From contig CAWGHZ010000006.1 in assembly GCA_963822575.1 (NCBI GenBank), positions 709,358 through 773,357 on the forward strand: a DNA stretch of 64,000 nt, written 5' to 3'. Shown here piece after piece: positions 41,699-50,252 of this stretch. The stretch comes from CAWGHZ01 sp963822575. GTDB taxonomy: Bacteria; Pseudomonadota; Alphaproteobacteria; MPNO01; DASWLB01. The position numbers were made by a program, and so were the translations under genes. How positions within the stretch are numbered: the stretch's first letter is position 1; each line of letters starts with the position of its first letter. The notes beneath the pieces were generated by a model that saw only the letters and a list, made by a program, of their open reading frames with translations, made no database searches and was not told where the DNA came from.

Positions 41699-43245
41699 TG
41701 CCCGGCCATGTAGCGGCCGATCACGGCAAGGTCCGCGGTGCCCGGCGTCGTCTCGTGCACGATCCGGCCTTCGAACATCACGACAAGCCGGTCCGAGAGC
41801 TCCAGCAGCTCGTCGAGGTCCTCGCTGACCAGCAGCACGGCCGCGCCGCGATTGCGCGCCGCCATGATCTGGGCGTGGATGTCGGCGACCGCCGCGAAAT
41901 CGAGGCCGAAGACCGGGTTATGGACGATCAATACGTCCACCTCGCCCGACAGCTCGCGGGCCAGCACCGTGCGCTGCACGTTGCCGCCGGACAGCGTGGC
42001 GATCGGCGCATCGGGGGAGGAGGTCTTCACTCGATAGCGTGCGATCAGCTCCTCCGCTGTCCGGCGGAACTCGCCCCGGCGAAGCCACGGCCCGGCCGCG
42101 TAGGGCGGCCGGTCGAAGCGTCGGAAGGCCATGTTGTCGGCCACGCTCATGCCGGGAATGCAGCCGTTCTTCAGTGGCTCCTCCGGCAGGACCGAAACCT
42201 TGTGGCGGCGTGTCTCGGCGCGCCGCGCGCGGTAGGGCTCGCCGCCGACGATCATCGCGCCGGCGGTGGGATCGCGCTGGCCCGCCAGCACCTGGACCAG
42301 CTCGGACTGGCCGTTGCCCGAAACGCCGGCGACGCCCACGATCTCGCCCGCATGCACCGACAGCGTGACGCCGCGTACGGCGGGCAGGCCTTCGTCGTTG
42401 CCGGCCTCGAGCCCTTCGAGCGCCAGGCGCACCGCGATGGGCGCGGCCCGCGCGCGACTGCCGAGTCCCGAGATGTCCTGGTCGCCCACCATCATCCGCG
42501 CCATCTCGTCCGGCGTGAGGTCGGCGACCTTGCCGCCGCCCACCAGCCTGCCGCGGCGCAGCACCGACACCTCGTCAGCGAACGACATCACCTCGCGGAA
42601 CTTGTGGGTAATGATCAGGACGGTGATCCGCCTGTCATGGGCCATGTCGCCAATCATGCCGAGCATCTCGTCGGCCTCGCCGGGCGTCAGCACCGAGGTC
42701 GGCTCGTCGAGGATCAGGAACCGGCTTTCGAGATAGAGCTGCTTCAGGATCTCGGCCTTCTGCTTCTCGCCGGCCGCCAGCATGGACACCGGCACGCCGA
42801 GCGCCACCCGGAACGGCATGGTGTCGAGGAAGGCGTCGAGGCGTCGCCGTTCGGCGCGCCAGTCGATGCGCATCGGCACGTCCGGGCGGGCCATCACCAT
42901 GTTCTCGAGCACGGTCATGTGCGGCACCAGCGTGAAGTGCTGATAGACCATGCCGAGGCCGAGGCGCTGCGCGTCGCGCGGGCTCGCGATCGCCACCTCG
43001 CGGCCGTCGACCATCACCGCGCCCTCGTCGGGCCGGTAATAACCCATGACGCACTTGACCAGCGTCGACTTGCCGGCGCCGTTCTCGCCGAGAAGGGCGT
43101 GGACACTGCCCGACTGCACCTTGATCGACACGTCTTCGAGCGCCGCGACATCGCCGAACCGCTTGGAGATGCCGAACGTCTCGACCGGGATCGCGGCGTC
43201 CGGACGGACGTAGAGATCGGCGACGACGGGAATGGCCGAGGTCAC
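41695..43245 (-). CDS. ABC transporter ATP-binding protein, double ATPase (BMP/simple-sugar type)
   Basis: 516 residues with two ATPase halves. The first has Walker A GENGAGKSTL and Walker B FLILDEPTSV; the second has the loop GVSGNGQSELVQVLAG, signature LSGGNVQRTVLARELSG and a degenerate Walker B (VLIVHNPVFGLD). This is the RbsA/NupA-like arrangement serving two different permeases. It energises import by the two membrane proteins encoded upstream. It overlaps the genes on both sides by 4 bases. Confidence 0.92.
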   Translation of the reverse strand: MTSAIPVVADLYVRPDAAIPVETFGISKRFGDVAALEDVSIKVQSGSVHALLGENGAGKSTLVKCVMGYYRPDEGAVMVDGREVAIASPRDAQRLGLGMVYQHFTLVPHMTVLENMVMARPDVPMRIDWRAERRRLDAFLDTMPFRVALGVPVSMLAAGEKQKAEILKQLYLESRFLILDEPTSVLTPGEADEMLGMIGDMAHDRRITVLIITHKFREVMSFADEVSVLRRGRLVGGGKVADLTPDEMARMMVGDQDISGLGSRARAAPIAVRLALEGLEAGNDEGLPAVRGVTLSVHAGEIVGVAGVSGNGQSELVQVLAGQRDPTAGAMIVGGEPYRARRAETRRHKVSVLPEEPLKNGCIPGMSVADNMAFRRFDRPPYAAGPWLRRGEFRRTAEELIARYRVKTSSPDAPIATLSGGNVQRTVLARELSGEVDVLIVHNPVFGLDFAAVADIHAQIMAARNRGAAVLLVSEDLDELLELSDRLVVMFEGRIVHETTPGTADLAVIGRYMAGH

Positions 43246-43937
43246 GCGATCCCCCGGACCAGGTCGGCGGCGCTCGCCACCGCGCCGAACACGCCGCCCT
43301 GCATCTTGACCATCCTGATGGCATGGTCATGATTGGCGCGGTCCGTGGCGCCGCAGCAATCCTCGAGCAGCAGACACTCGAAGCCGCGGTCGTTCGCCTC
43401 GCGCATCGTGGTGTGGACGCACACGTCGGTGGTGATGCCGGTGAGCACGATGTTGTCAATGCCGCGCGTGCGCAGGATCAGCTCCAGGTCCGTCGCGCAG
43501 AACGAGCCCTTGCCCGGCTTGTCGATGATCGGCTCGCCCGCATGCGGGGCGAGCTCCGGGATGATCTCCCAGCCCGGCTCGCCGCGCACGAGGATGCGCC
43601 CGCACGGCCCCGGCTCGCCGATGCCCGCGCCGATGCGCTGCGAGCGCCAGAGCTTGTTCGCCGGCAGGTCGGAAAGGTCGGGCCGGTGCCCCTCGCGCGT
43701 GTGGATCACGTGGTAGCCCTTGCCGCGCATGGCGGCGAGCATGGACCGGATCGGCTCGATCGGCGCGCGGGTGAGCGCAAGGTCGTAGCCCATCGCATCG
43801 ACATAGCCGCCCTTGCCGCAGAAATCGGTCTGCATGTCGATCACGATCAGCGCCGTGTTCGTCGGGCGCAGATCGCCGTTGTACGGCCACGGGTACGGGT
43901 CGGCGGGCACATAGCGCTCGGCCAGGGGCGCCGTCAT
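43242..43937 (-). CDS. biuH: Biuret amidohydrolase
   Basis: 231 residues. ADPYPWPYNGDLRP, ALIVIDMQTDFCGKGGYVD (catalytic Asp), IIDKPGKGSFCATDLE (Lys), LTGITTDVCVHTTMREANDRG (Cys) and LLEDCCGATD closely follow the known rhizobial biuret hydrolase. The enzyme hydrolyses biuret to allophanate and ammonia. It is embedded between permease and ATPase genes of an importer, so uptake and hydrolysis are encoded together. The start at 43937 overlaps the permease stop (ATGA). Confidence 0.87.
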   Translation of the reverse strand: MTAPLAERYVPADPYPWPYNGDLRPTNTALIVIDMQTDFCGKGGYVDAMGYDLALTRAPIEPIRSMLAAMRGKGYHVIHTREGHRPDLSDLPANKLWRSQRIGAGIGEPGPCGRILVRGEPGWEIIPELAPHAGEPIIDKPGKGSFCATDLELILRTRGIDNIVLTGITTDVCVHTTMREANDRGFECLLLEDCCGATDRANHDHAIRMVKMQGGVFGAVASAADLVRGIA

Positions 43938-44878
43938 CGCGTGATGCTCAGCTCGGACGGCGCGCCGGACAGGCGATACTCCGACGACGAGGTCAGCACC
44001 ATGATGAACAGGGTGAGGAAGTACGGCGCCGCATTGAACAAATAGTAGCCGGAGGTGACACCCACCGACTGCAGCGCGGGGCCGAGCGCGCCGGCGCCGC
44101 CGAACAGCAGCGAGGCGTAGAAGCAGTTCATGGGCGCCCAGCGCGCGAAGATCACCAGCGCGACGGCGGTGATGCCCTGCCCGCTCGACAGGCCCTCGTT
44201 CCAGCTTCCCGGATAGTAGAGCGACAGGAACGAGCCGCCGACCCCGGCCAGGAAGCCGCCCGCCACGGTCGCGGCGAGCCGCACCCGGTCGACCGAATAG
44301 CCCATGGCGCGCGCGGCGTCGGCCGAGTCGCCCGCCATGCGCAGGATCATGCCCCAGCGCGTCGAGCGCAGCCCCCACAGGATGGCAGGAGCGAGCGCCG
44401 CGCCCACCAGGAACAGGCCGTTGATCCTGAGCGCGTCCCGCACGGCGGCGATCGAGCTCCACCCGCCCAGCGCAATGGCGGGCAGCGACGGCGCCTGCGG
44501 CTGCACCAGCGGCTTGCCGAGATAGAAGGCGAGGCCGGTGCCGAACAGCATCAGCGCGATCCCGACCGCGATGTCGTTGACCTTGGGCAGGCTGCAAAGC
44601 CCGGCGTGCAGCGCGCCGAAGAGGCAGCCGGTGAAGCCCGCGACCAGCACGCCGAGCCACGGATTCCCGGTGAGGTAGGCGGTGCCGTAACCCGACATCG
44701 CGCCCATCACCAGCGTGCCCTCGAGGCCGAGGTTGATGCGGCCCGACTTTTCGGTCAGCAGCTCGCCCAGGCTCACGAACAGGAACGGCGTTCCGGCGCG
44801 CACCGCGCCCGCAGCCACCGCCAGGGGCACGCCCCACCACCCGATCGCCGCCGCAACGCCATGGACCGCCATGCTCAA
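43934..44878 (-). CDS. ABC transporter permease (BMP/nucleoside type), second subunit
   Basis: 314 residues, about eight to nine membrane helices. LTEKSGRINLGLEGTLVMGAMSGYG is the hallmark of the NupQ/YufQ-like permeases, together with YSVDRVRLAATVAGGFLAGVGG and GLSSGQGITAVALVIFARW. It forms half of the membrane channel. It overlaps both neighbouring genes by 4 bases. Confidence 0.9.
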   Translation of the reverse strand: MSMAVHGVAAAIGWWGVPLAVAAGAVRAGTPFLFVSLGELLTEKSGRINLGLEGTLVMGAMSGYGTAYLTGNPWLGVLVAGFTGCLFGALHAGLCSLPKVNDIAVGIALMLFGTGLAFYLGKPLVQPQAPSLPAIALGGWSSIAAVRDALRINGLFLVGAALAPAILWGLRSTRWGMILRMAGDSADAARAMGYSVDRVRLAATVAGGFLAGVGGSFLSLYYPGSWNEGLSSGQGITAVALVIFARWAPMNCFYASLLFGGAGALGPALQSVGVTSGYYLFNAAPYFLTLFIMVLTSSSEYRLSGAPSELSITR

Positions 44879-45999
44879 CCCTCCTTCGGGCGGAAGATCT
44901 TGAACCGGCCGAACAACGTCTCCGAGGCCAGGATCACCACGAAGATGATCCCCTGCAGCACCAGCACCGAGGCGTCAGGAAGGTCGAGGCGGCGCTGCAA
45001 AAGCCCGCCCGACGCGCCGATCCCGCCGAACAGGATCGCGACCGGGATGACCGCCAGCGGGTTCTGCCGCGCGATGAACGCGACCAGGATGCCGGTGAAG
45101 CCGTACCCGGCGGCGAGCGACGCGCTGGCGCGTCCCTGCACCGCGGCGACCTCGACCATGCCGGCAAGCCCGCCCGCCGCGCCGGCCAGCGCGGTGACGA
45201 TCAGCACGATCCGCCCGACCGGAAGCCCGGCGAGGCGCGCCGCGCGCGGGTTGCCGCCGACCATTCGCGCGGCGAAGCCGAACGTCGTTTGGAACATCAG
45301 GACGTAGGCGAGGATGCAGAACGCGAGGCCGTAGACGAGGCCCCAATGCACGTCCATCCCGGGGATGTTGCCGATCATGTCGGCGTCGGGAAGCGCCCGC
45401 GTCGACGGCTTGTTGAGGCTGGCCGGGTCGCGCATCACGCCTTCCACGATGTGGTTCATGATGGCGATGCCGATATAGGTGAGCAGCAGGGTCGAGATCG
45501 TCTCGTTGACCCCACGCCAATGGCGGAACGCGCCCGCCATCGCGATCCAGGCCGCGCCCGCCGCCATGCCCGTTGCCGCCATGACGAACTGCACGAGGAC
45601 GGGCGAGGCCGCGCCCGCCAGCGGCAGGCCGGCCGCGATCGCGGCGAGCCCGCCGACGACGAAGGCGCCCTCGCCGCCGATCACCATCAGCCCGCACTGG
45701 GCGGGAAGCGCGGTGCAGAGCGCCGTCAGCACCAGCGGCGCCGCGCGGGTCAGGGTGTTCTGGATCGAGAACCAGGTGCCGAACGAGCCGAACGCCATCA
45801 GGTCGTAGACTTCGAGCGGGTTGATCCCGCGCAGCGCCACGAAACCGCCGAACAACAACAGCGACACCACCAACGCGCCGAGCGGGATCGCCACCTGCTC
45901 GGCGGCACGGCCGATTTCCTCGCCGCGGGCCGGGCGGGGAGGCGCCACGGGAACCGCCCTCTCCGCCGGCCGCGCAACGACGGCGACTTCCTCGGCCAT
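44875..45999 (-). CDS. ABC transporter permease (BMP/nucleoside type), first subunit
   Basis: 374 residues from the ATG at 45999. After a cytoplasmic N-terminus of about 30 residues there are nine to ten membrane helices. The segments CGLMVIGGEGAFVVGGLAA, NETISTLLLTYIGIAIMNH and GYGFTGILVAFIARQNPLAV are typical of NupP-like permeases. The frame is open further upstream but that stretch overlaps the binding-protein gene. It pairs with the second permease. Confidence 0.9.
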   Translation of the reverse strand: MAEEVAVVARPAERAVPVAPPRPARGEEIGRAAEQVAIPLGALVVSLLLFGGFVALRGINPLEVYDLMAFGSFGTWFSIQNTLTRAAPLVLTALCTALPAQCGLMVIGGEGAFVVGGLAAIAAGLPLAGAASPVLVQFVMAATGMAAGAAWIAMAGAFRHWRGVNETISTLLLTYIGIAIMNHIVEGVMRDPASLNKPSTRALPDADMIGNIPGMDVHWGLVYGLAFCILAYVLMFQTTFGFAARMVGGNPRAARLAGLPVGRIVLIVTALAGAAGGLAGMVEVAAVQGRASASLAAGYGFTGILVAFIARQNPLAVIPVAILFGGIGASGGLLQRRLDLPDASVLVLQGIIFVVILASETLFGRFKIFRPKEG

Positions 46000-46019
46000 A
46001 ATGACGGCCACCCCTGCCG

Positions 46020-47153
46020 CTAGGCCGGCAGGCTTCCGATCACGCCGTCGACGAGGAAATTCATCGATTCCAGCTTTTCGTCGGTCGCGTTCGTCTGGAT
46101 CAGTTCGCTCCCGGACGCAACCGCGACCTTGCCCGTATTGGTCATCAGCGGGCCCTTGAAGATCACGTAGTCGCCCGCCGTTAGATTGGCCTTCACGTCG
46201 TCGGCGTGCTTGCGCGCGGCGGCTGGCACCCTGGGTCCGTAGGGCGACTGCTTGATCAGCCCTTCCTTGAAGGCGCCGCGGTAGAAGTTCGGGATCTCCT
46301 CGCCCTTCATCCACATGCTGACGAATTTCGGGTAGAGGCCGGTCCAGTTCCATTCGGCGCCGGTCAGATACGCCTCCGGCGCGAGCTTGGCCTGGCTGGT
46401 GTGATAGCCGCAGATCATCGCCCCGCGCTTGGCCGCGGTCTGCACCACCACCTTGGGGCTGTCGACGTGCATGGTGACCACGTCGATGCCCTGGTCAATC
46501 ATCGAGTTTGTGGCCTCCGCCTCCTTCACCGGCAGCGACCAGTCGCCGGTGAAGATGACCTGCGTGGTCGCCTTGGGGTTGATGAGCCGCGCGCCAAGCG
46601 TGAAGGCGTTGATGTTCTGCAGCACCTGCGGGATCGGCTTGGCGGCGACGAAGCCGAGCTTGCCCGACTTCGAGGCGTAGCCCGCGACGATGCCGTTGAT
46701 GTACTGACCCTCGAAGATGTAGCCGAAATAGCTGCCGACGTTCATGGGGTCCTTGGGCGTCCACAGCCCGCCCGCGTGCTCGAACCGCGTCTTCGGGTAC
46801 TTCTTGGCCTCCTCGAGGATGTAGGGGTTGAAGTAGCCGAACGAGGTGGGGAACAGGAGCCCGGCGCCGTCGAGATTGATCATGCTCTCCATGGTCTTGG
46901 CGACCTGGACGGTCTCGGGGACGCGCTCCTCCTCGACGACCTTGACACCACTCATCTTCTTGACGGCGGCGGCGCCCTCGGCGTGCGACTGGTTGTAGCC
47001 GAAATCGTCGCGCGGCCCGACATAGATGAAGCCCACCACCGGCGTCGCGGCGCGGGCCCGGCCGAACGGCAGGGTCGAGGCGACGGCGGCGACGCCTGCG
47101 CCGCCCAGCCCGGCAAGCAAGGCGCGGCGCGAAACTCCGGTGTAGTTGGGCAT
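46020..47153 (-). CDS. BMP-family ABC transporter substrate-binding protein, Tat signal
   Basis: 377 residues. The N-terminus SRRALLAGLGGAGVAAVAST is a twin-arginine signal with cleavage after ARA. The mature domain has VVGFIYVGPRDDFGYNQSHAEGA, LLFPTSFGYFNPYI, GYASKSGKLGFVAAKPIPQVL and WNWTGLYPKFVSMW, matching basic-membrane-protein binding proteins of purine or ureide importers. It is the first gene of the operon, behind a sigma-54-like promoter and a gagggag ribosome site. Confidence 0.92.
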   Translation of the reverse strand: MPNYTGVSRRALLAGLGGAGVAAVASTLPFGRARAATPVVGFIYVGPRDDFGYNQSHAEGAAAVKKMSGVKVVEEERVPETVQVAKTMESMINLDGAGLLFPTSFGYFNPYILEEAKKYPKTRFEHAGGLWTPKDPMNVGSYFGYIFEGQYINGIVAGYASKSGKLGFVAAKPIPQVLQNINAFTLGARLINPKATTQVIFTGDWSLPVKEAEATNSMIDQGIDVVTMHVDSPKVVVQTAAKRGAMICGYHTSQAKLAPEAYLTGAEWNWTGLYPKFVSMWMKGEEIPNFYRGAFKEGLIKQSPYGPRVPAAARKHADDVKANLTAGDYVIFKGPLMTNTGKVAVASGSELIQTNATDEKLESMNFLVDGVIGSLPA

Positions 47154-47200
47154 GGAACGACTCCCTCGAGCACGGTTATGGTGGCCTTCCCCCGCTGCCT

Positions 47201-47218
47201 TGCAATTCCCATGCCAAA
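47201..47218 (-). promoter_or_regulatory. Sigma-54 -24/-12 promoter for the BMP transporter/biuH operon
   Basis: The minus strand reads TTTGGCATGGGAATTGCA, with GG and GC separated by the required 10 bases. It lies about 48 bases upstream of the binding-protein start. Consensus is TTGGCACG-N4-TTGC. This implies nitrogen control through an enhancer-binding activator. Confidence 0.72.
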
Positions 47219-47362
47219 GCCGGTCGCGGCCGCTAACCCCTTGACGGGGCGGAGTCTTGCCCAGAACTCGACGGGATGCTATGGCATACCAACCGCGCCA
47301 AACTGCCCTTTTTGAAAGCGATTTGCCACAATCTGGCCCATTTTTTGGGCAAAAAAGAGGGA

Positions 47363-47372
47363 TTGTACACAA
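47363..47372. promoter_or_regulatory. GntR/FCD-type operator
   Basis: The sequence TTGTACACAA is a near-perfect palindrome fitting the TNGTNNACNA pattern of FadR/FCD regulators. It lies 44 bases upstream of the GntR gene and in the divergent promoter region of the transporter operon, so autoregulation and control of the operon are both possible. Confidence 0.5.
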
Positions 47373-47415
47373 GTTGGCCGTCGGCCAAGATGGACCGGGT
47401 GAAACGGGAGCCGTC

Positions 47416-48081
47416 ATGGCTGAGACCCGCGCCGACGCGCTGCGCCGTCAGATTGCCGACGAGATCATCACCGGGCGACTGCAGCCCGGCGAGCGGCTGG
47501 ACGAGCGCGCCATAGCCGAGCGGTACGGCGCGTCGCGCACGCCGGTCCGCGAGGCGCTGCGCCAGCTCGCCGCCATCGGGCTCGCCGAGCTCCGCCCGCA
47601 TCGCGGCGTGATCGTCGCCCGGCCCGATGACGACCACCTGGCCGAGACGTTCGAGCTGATGGCCGAGCTCGAGGCGATGTGCGCGCGCTACGCCGCCCAG
47701 CGCATGACCGCCGCCGAGCGCCGCGCCCTCGAGGCGAAGCACCTGTCGTCCGGCGAGCTGGTGCGCGTGGGCGACCGGGCGCGCTACGCGACGCACAACA
47801 CCGCGCTGCACGAGATGATCTATCGCGGCAGCCACAACCGCGCCCTGGCGGAAGCGGCACAGGCGACGCGCCGCCGCCTCGCCCCCTACCGGCGCGGCCA
47901 GTTCGAGAGGCTGGGCCGAATCGCCCTCTCCTTCGCCGAGCACGACCACGTGGTGAACGCCATCGTGCGCGGCGATGCGCAGGCCGCGGCGCAGGGAATG
48001 CGCGATCACGTCCAGACGGTCGGCGTCGCCTCGACCGCCTACGTCACGGGCCTCGCCGCCGAGATCGAGGCGGCCGGATGA
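47416..48081 (+). CDS. GntR-family transcriptional regulator, FCD domain
   Basis: 221 residues. The winged helix (LRRQIADEIITGRLQPGERLDERAIAERYGASRTPVREAL in outline) is followed by a helical FCD ligand domain with metal-binding histidines expected at HNTALHEMIYRGSHN and near EHDHVVNAI. It is divergent from the transporter operon and convergent with the allophanate hydrolase, ending one base before that gene's stop. It likely senses a pathway intermediate such as a ureide acid. Confidence 0.88.
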   Translation: MAETRADALRRQIADEIITGRLQPGERLDERAIAERYGASRTPVREALRQLAAIGLAELRPHRGVIVARPDDDHLAETFELMAELEAMCARYAAQRMTAAERRALEAKHLSSGELVRVGDRARYATHNTALHEMIYRGSHNRALAEAAQATRRRLAPYRRGQFERLGRIALSFAEHDHVVNAIVRGDAQAAAQGMRDHVQTVGVASTAYVTGLAAEIEAAG

Positions 48082-49416
48082 TCAGTGCGGCGCGCCCGGC
48101 CGAAGGCCCGTCGCGCGCTCGAACGCAGCGGCGATGCCGGCGAGGCGCGGCTCGGCGAAGGCGCGGCCGATCAGCGTGACTCCGAACGGAAGCCCGGCCG
48201 GGGTGAAGCCGGACGGCACGGCGATGGCGGCGAGGTCCATCGGATTTACGAAGTTGGTGTAGGTGCCGAGCCGAGCATTCAGCGCCACCGGCTCGCGCTC
48301 GACATCGGCGATGCGATAGATCGTCGGCGCGGTCGGCACCAGCAGCGCGTCGGCGCCGTCGAGCTCGGCCATCGCTGCCGTGCGCAGCGCCGCGATCCGC
48401 TCCTTCGCGCGATAGACGTCGGCCGCAGACGCGCGCCGCCCGCGCTCGATGATCGAGCGCGTCACGGGCAGTACCGAATCGGGATGGTCGCGCAGGAAAT
48501 CGCCGACCGCCGCCACGCGCTCGGCGACGCCCGCATCGCTGTAGAGGATATCCGCCGCGGCGGCGAAGGGCGCATAGTCGATCTCGCGCACCGATCCGCC
48601 GATCGACCGCATGCGCGTTACCGCCTCGCCGAACAGCCGGGCGTAATCCGCATCGCCGAAGAACTCCAGCGCACGCGGCACGGCGACGGTGAAGCGCGCC
48701 GGCGCAATCTCCGGGGCGGCCGACCAGCCGTCCGGCGCCGCGCGCGAAAACGGATCGGCCCGATCGGGTCCCGCCAGCACCGCGAGGACCCGCATGCCCA
48801 GATCCACGGATGGCGCGAACACCGACACGCAATCGAGGGAGCGGCACGCCGGCACCACCCCCGCCGCGCTGACCAGCCCGATCGTGGGCTTCACCCCGAC
48901 GATATTGTTGAACCCGGCGGGAACGCGGCCCGACCCCGCCGTGTCGGTCCCGAGGGCGAAGGCGACCAGCCCCTTCGCGACGGCGACCGCGGAGCCGGAG
49001 CTCGACCCGCCGGGAACATAGGCCGCATCGAACGGGTTGCGCGCCACGCCGTAGGGCGAGCGCACGCCGACGAGCCCCGTGGCGAACTGATCGAGATTGG
49101 ACTTGCCGACCAGGATCGCGCCCGCCGCTTCCAGGCGCCGCACGCAGGCCGCGGACCGTTCGGGCATGTAGGCGAAATCGGGACAGGCCGCGGTGGTGGG
49201 AAGGCCGGCCACGTCGATATTGTCCTTCACCGCGAAGGGCAGGCCGAACAGGGGCAGGCGACAGGCGCCGTCCGCGCGCCGCACGTCCTCGAGCGCGCGG
49301 GCGCGGGCGCGCAGGGCATCGTCGCCGGCGCGGCTGATCCAGACGCTGTCCGCACCCGCGCCCTCGATCCCGCGCAGCACCTGCTCGACCGTCGCGGAGG
49401 GGCTCTCCCAGGCCAC
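48082..49416 (-). CDS. atzF: Allophanate hydrolase, amidase domain only (AtzF-like)
   Basis: 444 residues of the amidase signature family. LFGLPFAVKDNIDVAGLPTTAACPDFAY, IGKSNLDQFATGLVGVRSPYG-like VGKSNLDQFATGLVGVRSPYG (in part), PGGSSSGSAVAVAKG and GTDTAGSGRVPAGFNN contain the Lys-Ser-Ser triad. It should hydrolyse allophanate, the product of biuret or carboxybiuret hydrolysis. The C-terminal domain of about 150 residues found in AtzF is missing. It is the last gene of the atz-type operon. Confidence 0.85.
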   Translation of the reverse strand: MAWESPSATVEQVLRGIEGAGADSVWISRAGDDALRARARALEDVRRADGACRLPLFGLPFAVKDNIDVAGLPTTAACPDFAYMPERSAACVRRLEAAGAILVGKSNLDQFATGLVGVRSPYGVARNPFDAAYVPGGSSSGSAVAVAKGLVAFALGTDTAGSGRVPAGFNNIVGVKPTIGLVSAAGVVPACRSLDCVSVFAPSVDLGMRVLAVLAGPDRADPFSRAAPDGWSAAPEIAPARFTVAVPRALEFFGDADYARLFGEAVTRMRSIGGSVREIDYAPFAAAADILYSDAGVAERVAAVGDFLRDHPDSVLPVTRSIIERGRRASAADVYRAKERIAALRTAAMAELDGADALLVPTAPTIYRIADVEREPVALNARLGTYTNFVNPMDLAAIAVPSGFTPAGLPFGVTLIGRAFAEPRLAGIAAAFERATGLRPGAPH

Positions 49417-49426
49417 CCAGCGACGC

Positions 49427-49747
49427 CTACTGCGCCCAGTCGGGGCGGGGCCTGCGCAGATAGGCTTCGCGCAGGGCCGTCGACCAGTCCTCGCGGACCT
49501 TGCGGAAATACGGGTCGTCCTCGCCGAGGCGGCGGCGGATATCGACCCTGAACGCGGCCTTCTTGTAGACCAGCAGGTAGATCGGCAGCCCGACGGTCAG
49601 GTTCGACCGCAAGGTCGAGTCCGTCTCCACCTCGCCCGAGGACGGGCTTCGGAAACCCTCCGTCAGGTGGTTCATCACCGCCACGATCTGCTCCACCGAG
49701 AACCGCTTGCGCTTCATCTGCGAACCACATGCTCCAGGGAAATCCAC
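49427..49747 (-). CDS. Unrecognised 106-residue frame with IS3 orfA scrap
   Basis: No family recognised for the C-terminal 70 residues (TVGLPIYLLVYKKAAFRVDI, then RRLGEDDPYFRKVREDWST). Residues 11-24 (MKRKRFSVEQIVAV) are those that begin IS3-family OrfA proteins, so an IS fragment of roughly 45-100 bases lies at its start. The gene, if expressed, would be a chimera between atzH and atzF. It may be a remnant that interrupts the operon. Confidence 0.4.
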   Translation of the reverse strand: MDFPGACGSQMKRKRFSVEQIVAVMNHLTEGFRSPSSGEVETDSTLRSNLTVGLPIYLLVYKKAAFRVDIRRRLGEDDPYFRKVREDWSTALREAYLRRPRPDWAQ

Positions 49748-49862
49748 CGAAAGCTAACTCAGAAGCCGGACCACTTCCGCCGTGTCACCTCACCTTCTTC
49801 GTCACGAAACCTCAGAGCATTGAGGGTTGCCGAGCAACGATCGCCCCCGGCCGAGTGACGCG

Positions 49863-50252
49863 CTAGCCCTTCGGACGCTCCATCAGGCTGACATGGGCGG
49901 CGACGATGCGCCAGCCGTCCGCGGTGCGCATCCAGGTCTGGCTCTGCCGGCCGATGCGCGGCTCGCCGGCTCGGGTGAACTCAATGTTCGCGGTGGCGAA
50001 GTCGCGCCCATAGGTGGTGATCGCCGTCCGCCGCACCTCGCGCGCCAGCCCGGCGGGCGAGCGCCCCGCGCGGAACGCGGCGATCTGGTCGTGGCCATAC
50101 AGGTTTTCGGTCGCGCCGTAGCGCAGCGTGTGCGGGTTATCCCAGAACATACGGTCGAGCGTGTAGACGTCGTTCGCGACCAGCGCGCGCTCGTATTCGG
50201 CGAACACGGCGGTCACCTCCTCCACCACGTCGGGGAGGTTGATCTCAAGCAT
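49863..50252 (-). CDS. atzH: AtzH-like/HpxZ-like SnoaL-fold protein (DUF3225)
   Basis: 129 residues. LPDVVEEVTAVFAEYERALVANDVYTLDRMFWDNP and LRYGATENLYGHDQIAAFRAGR, quoted in outline, are the DUF3225/HpxZ pattern. Members accompany amidases of ureide and s-triazine breakdown; AtzH has been linked to carboxybiuret metabolism. The ATG at 50252 overlaps the end of the atzE-like gene by 8 bases, so the two are coupled. Confidence 0.85.
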   Translation of the reverse strand: MLEINLPDVVEEVTAVFAEYERALVANDVYTLDRMFWDNPHTLRYGATENLYGHDQIAAFRAGRSPAGLAREVRRTAITTYGRDFATANIEFTRAGEPRIGRQSQTWMRTADGWRIVAAHVSLMERPKG

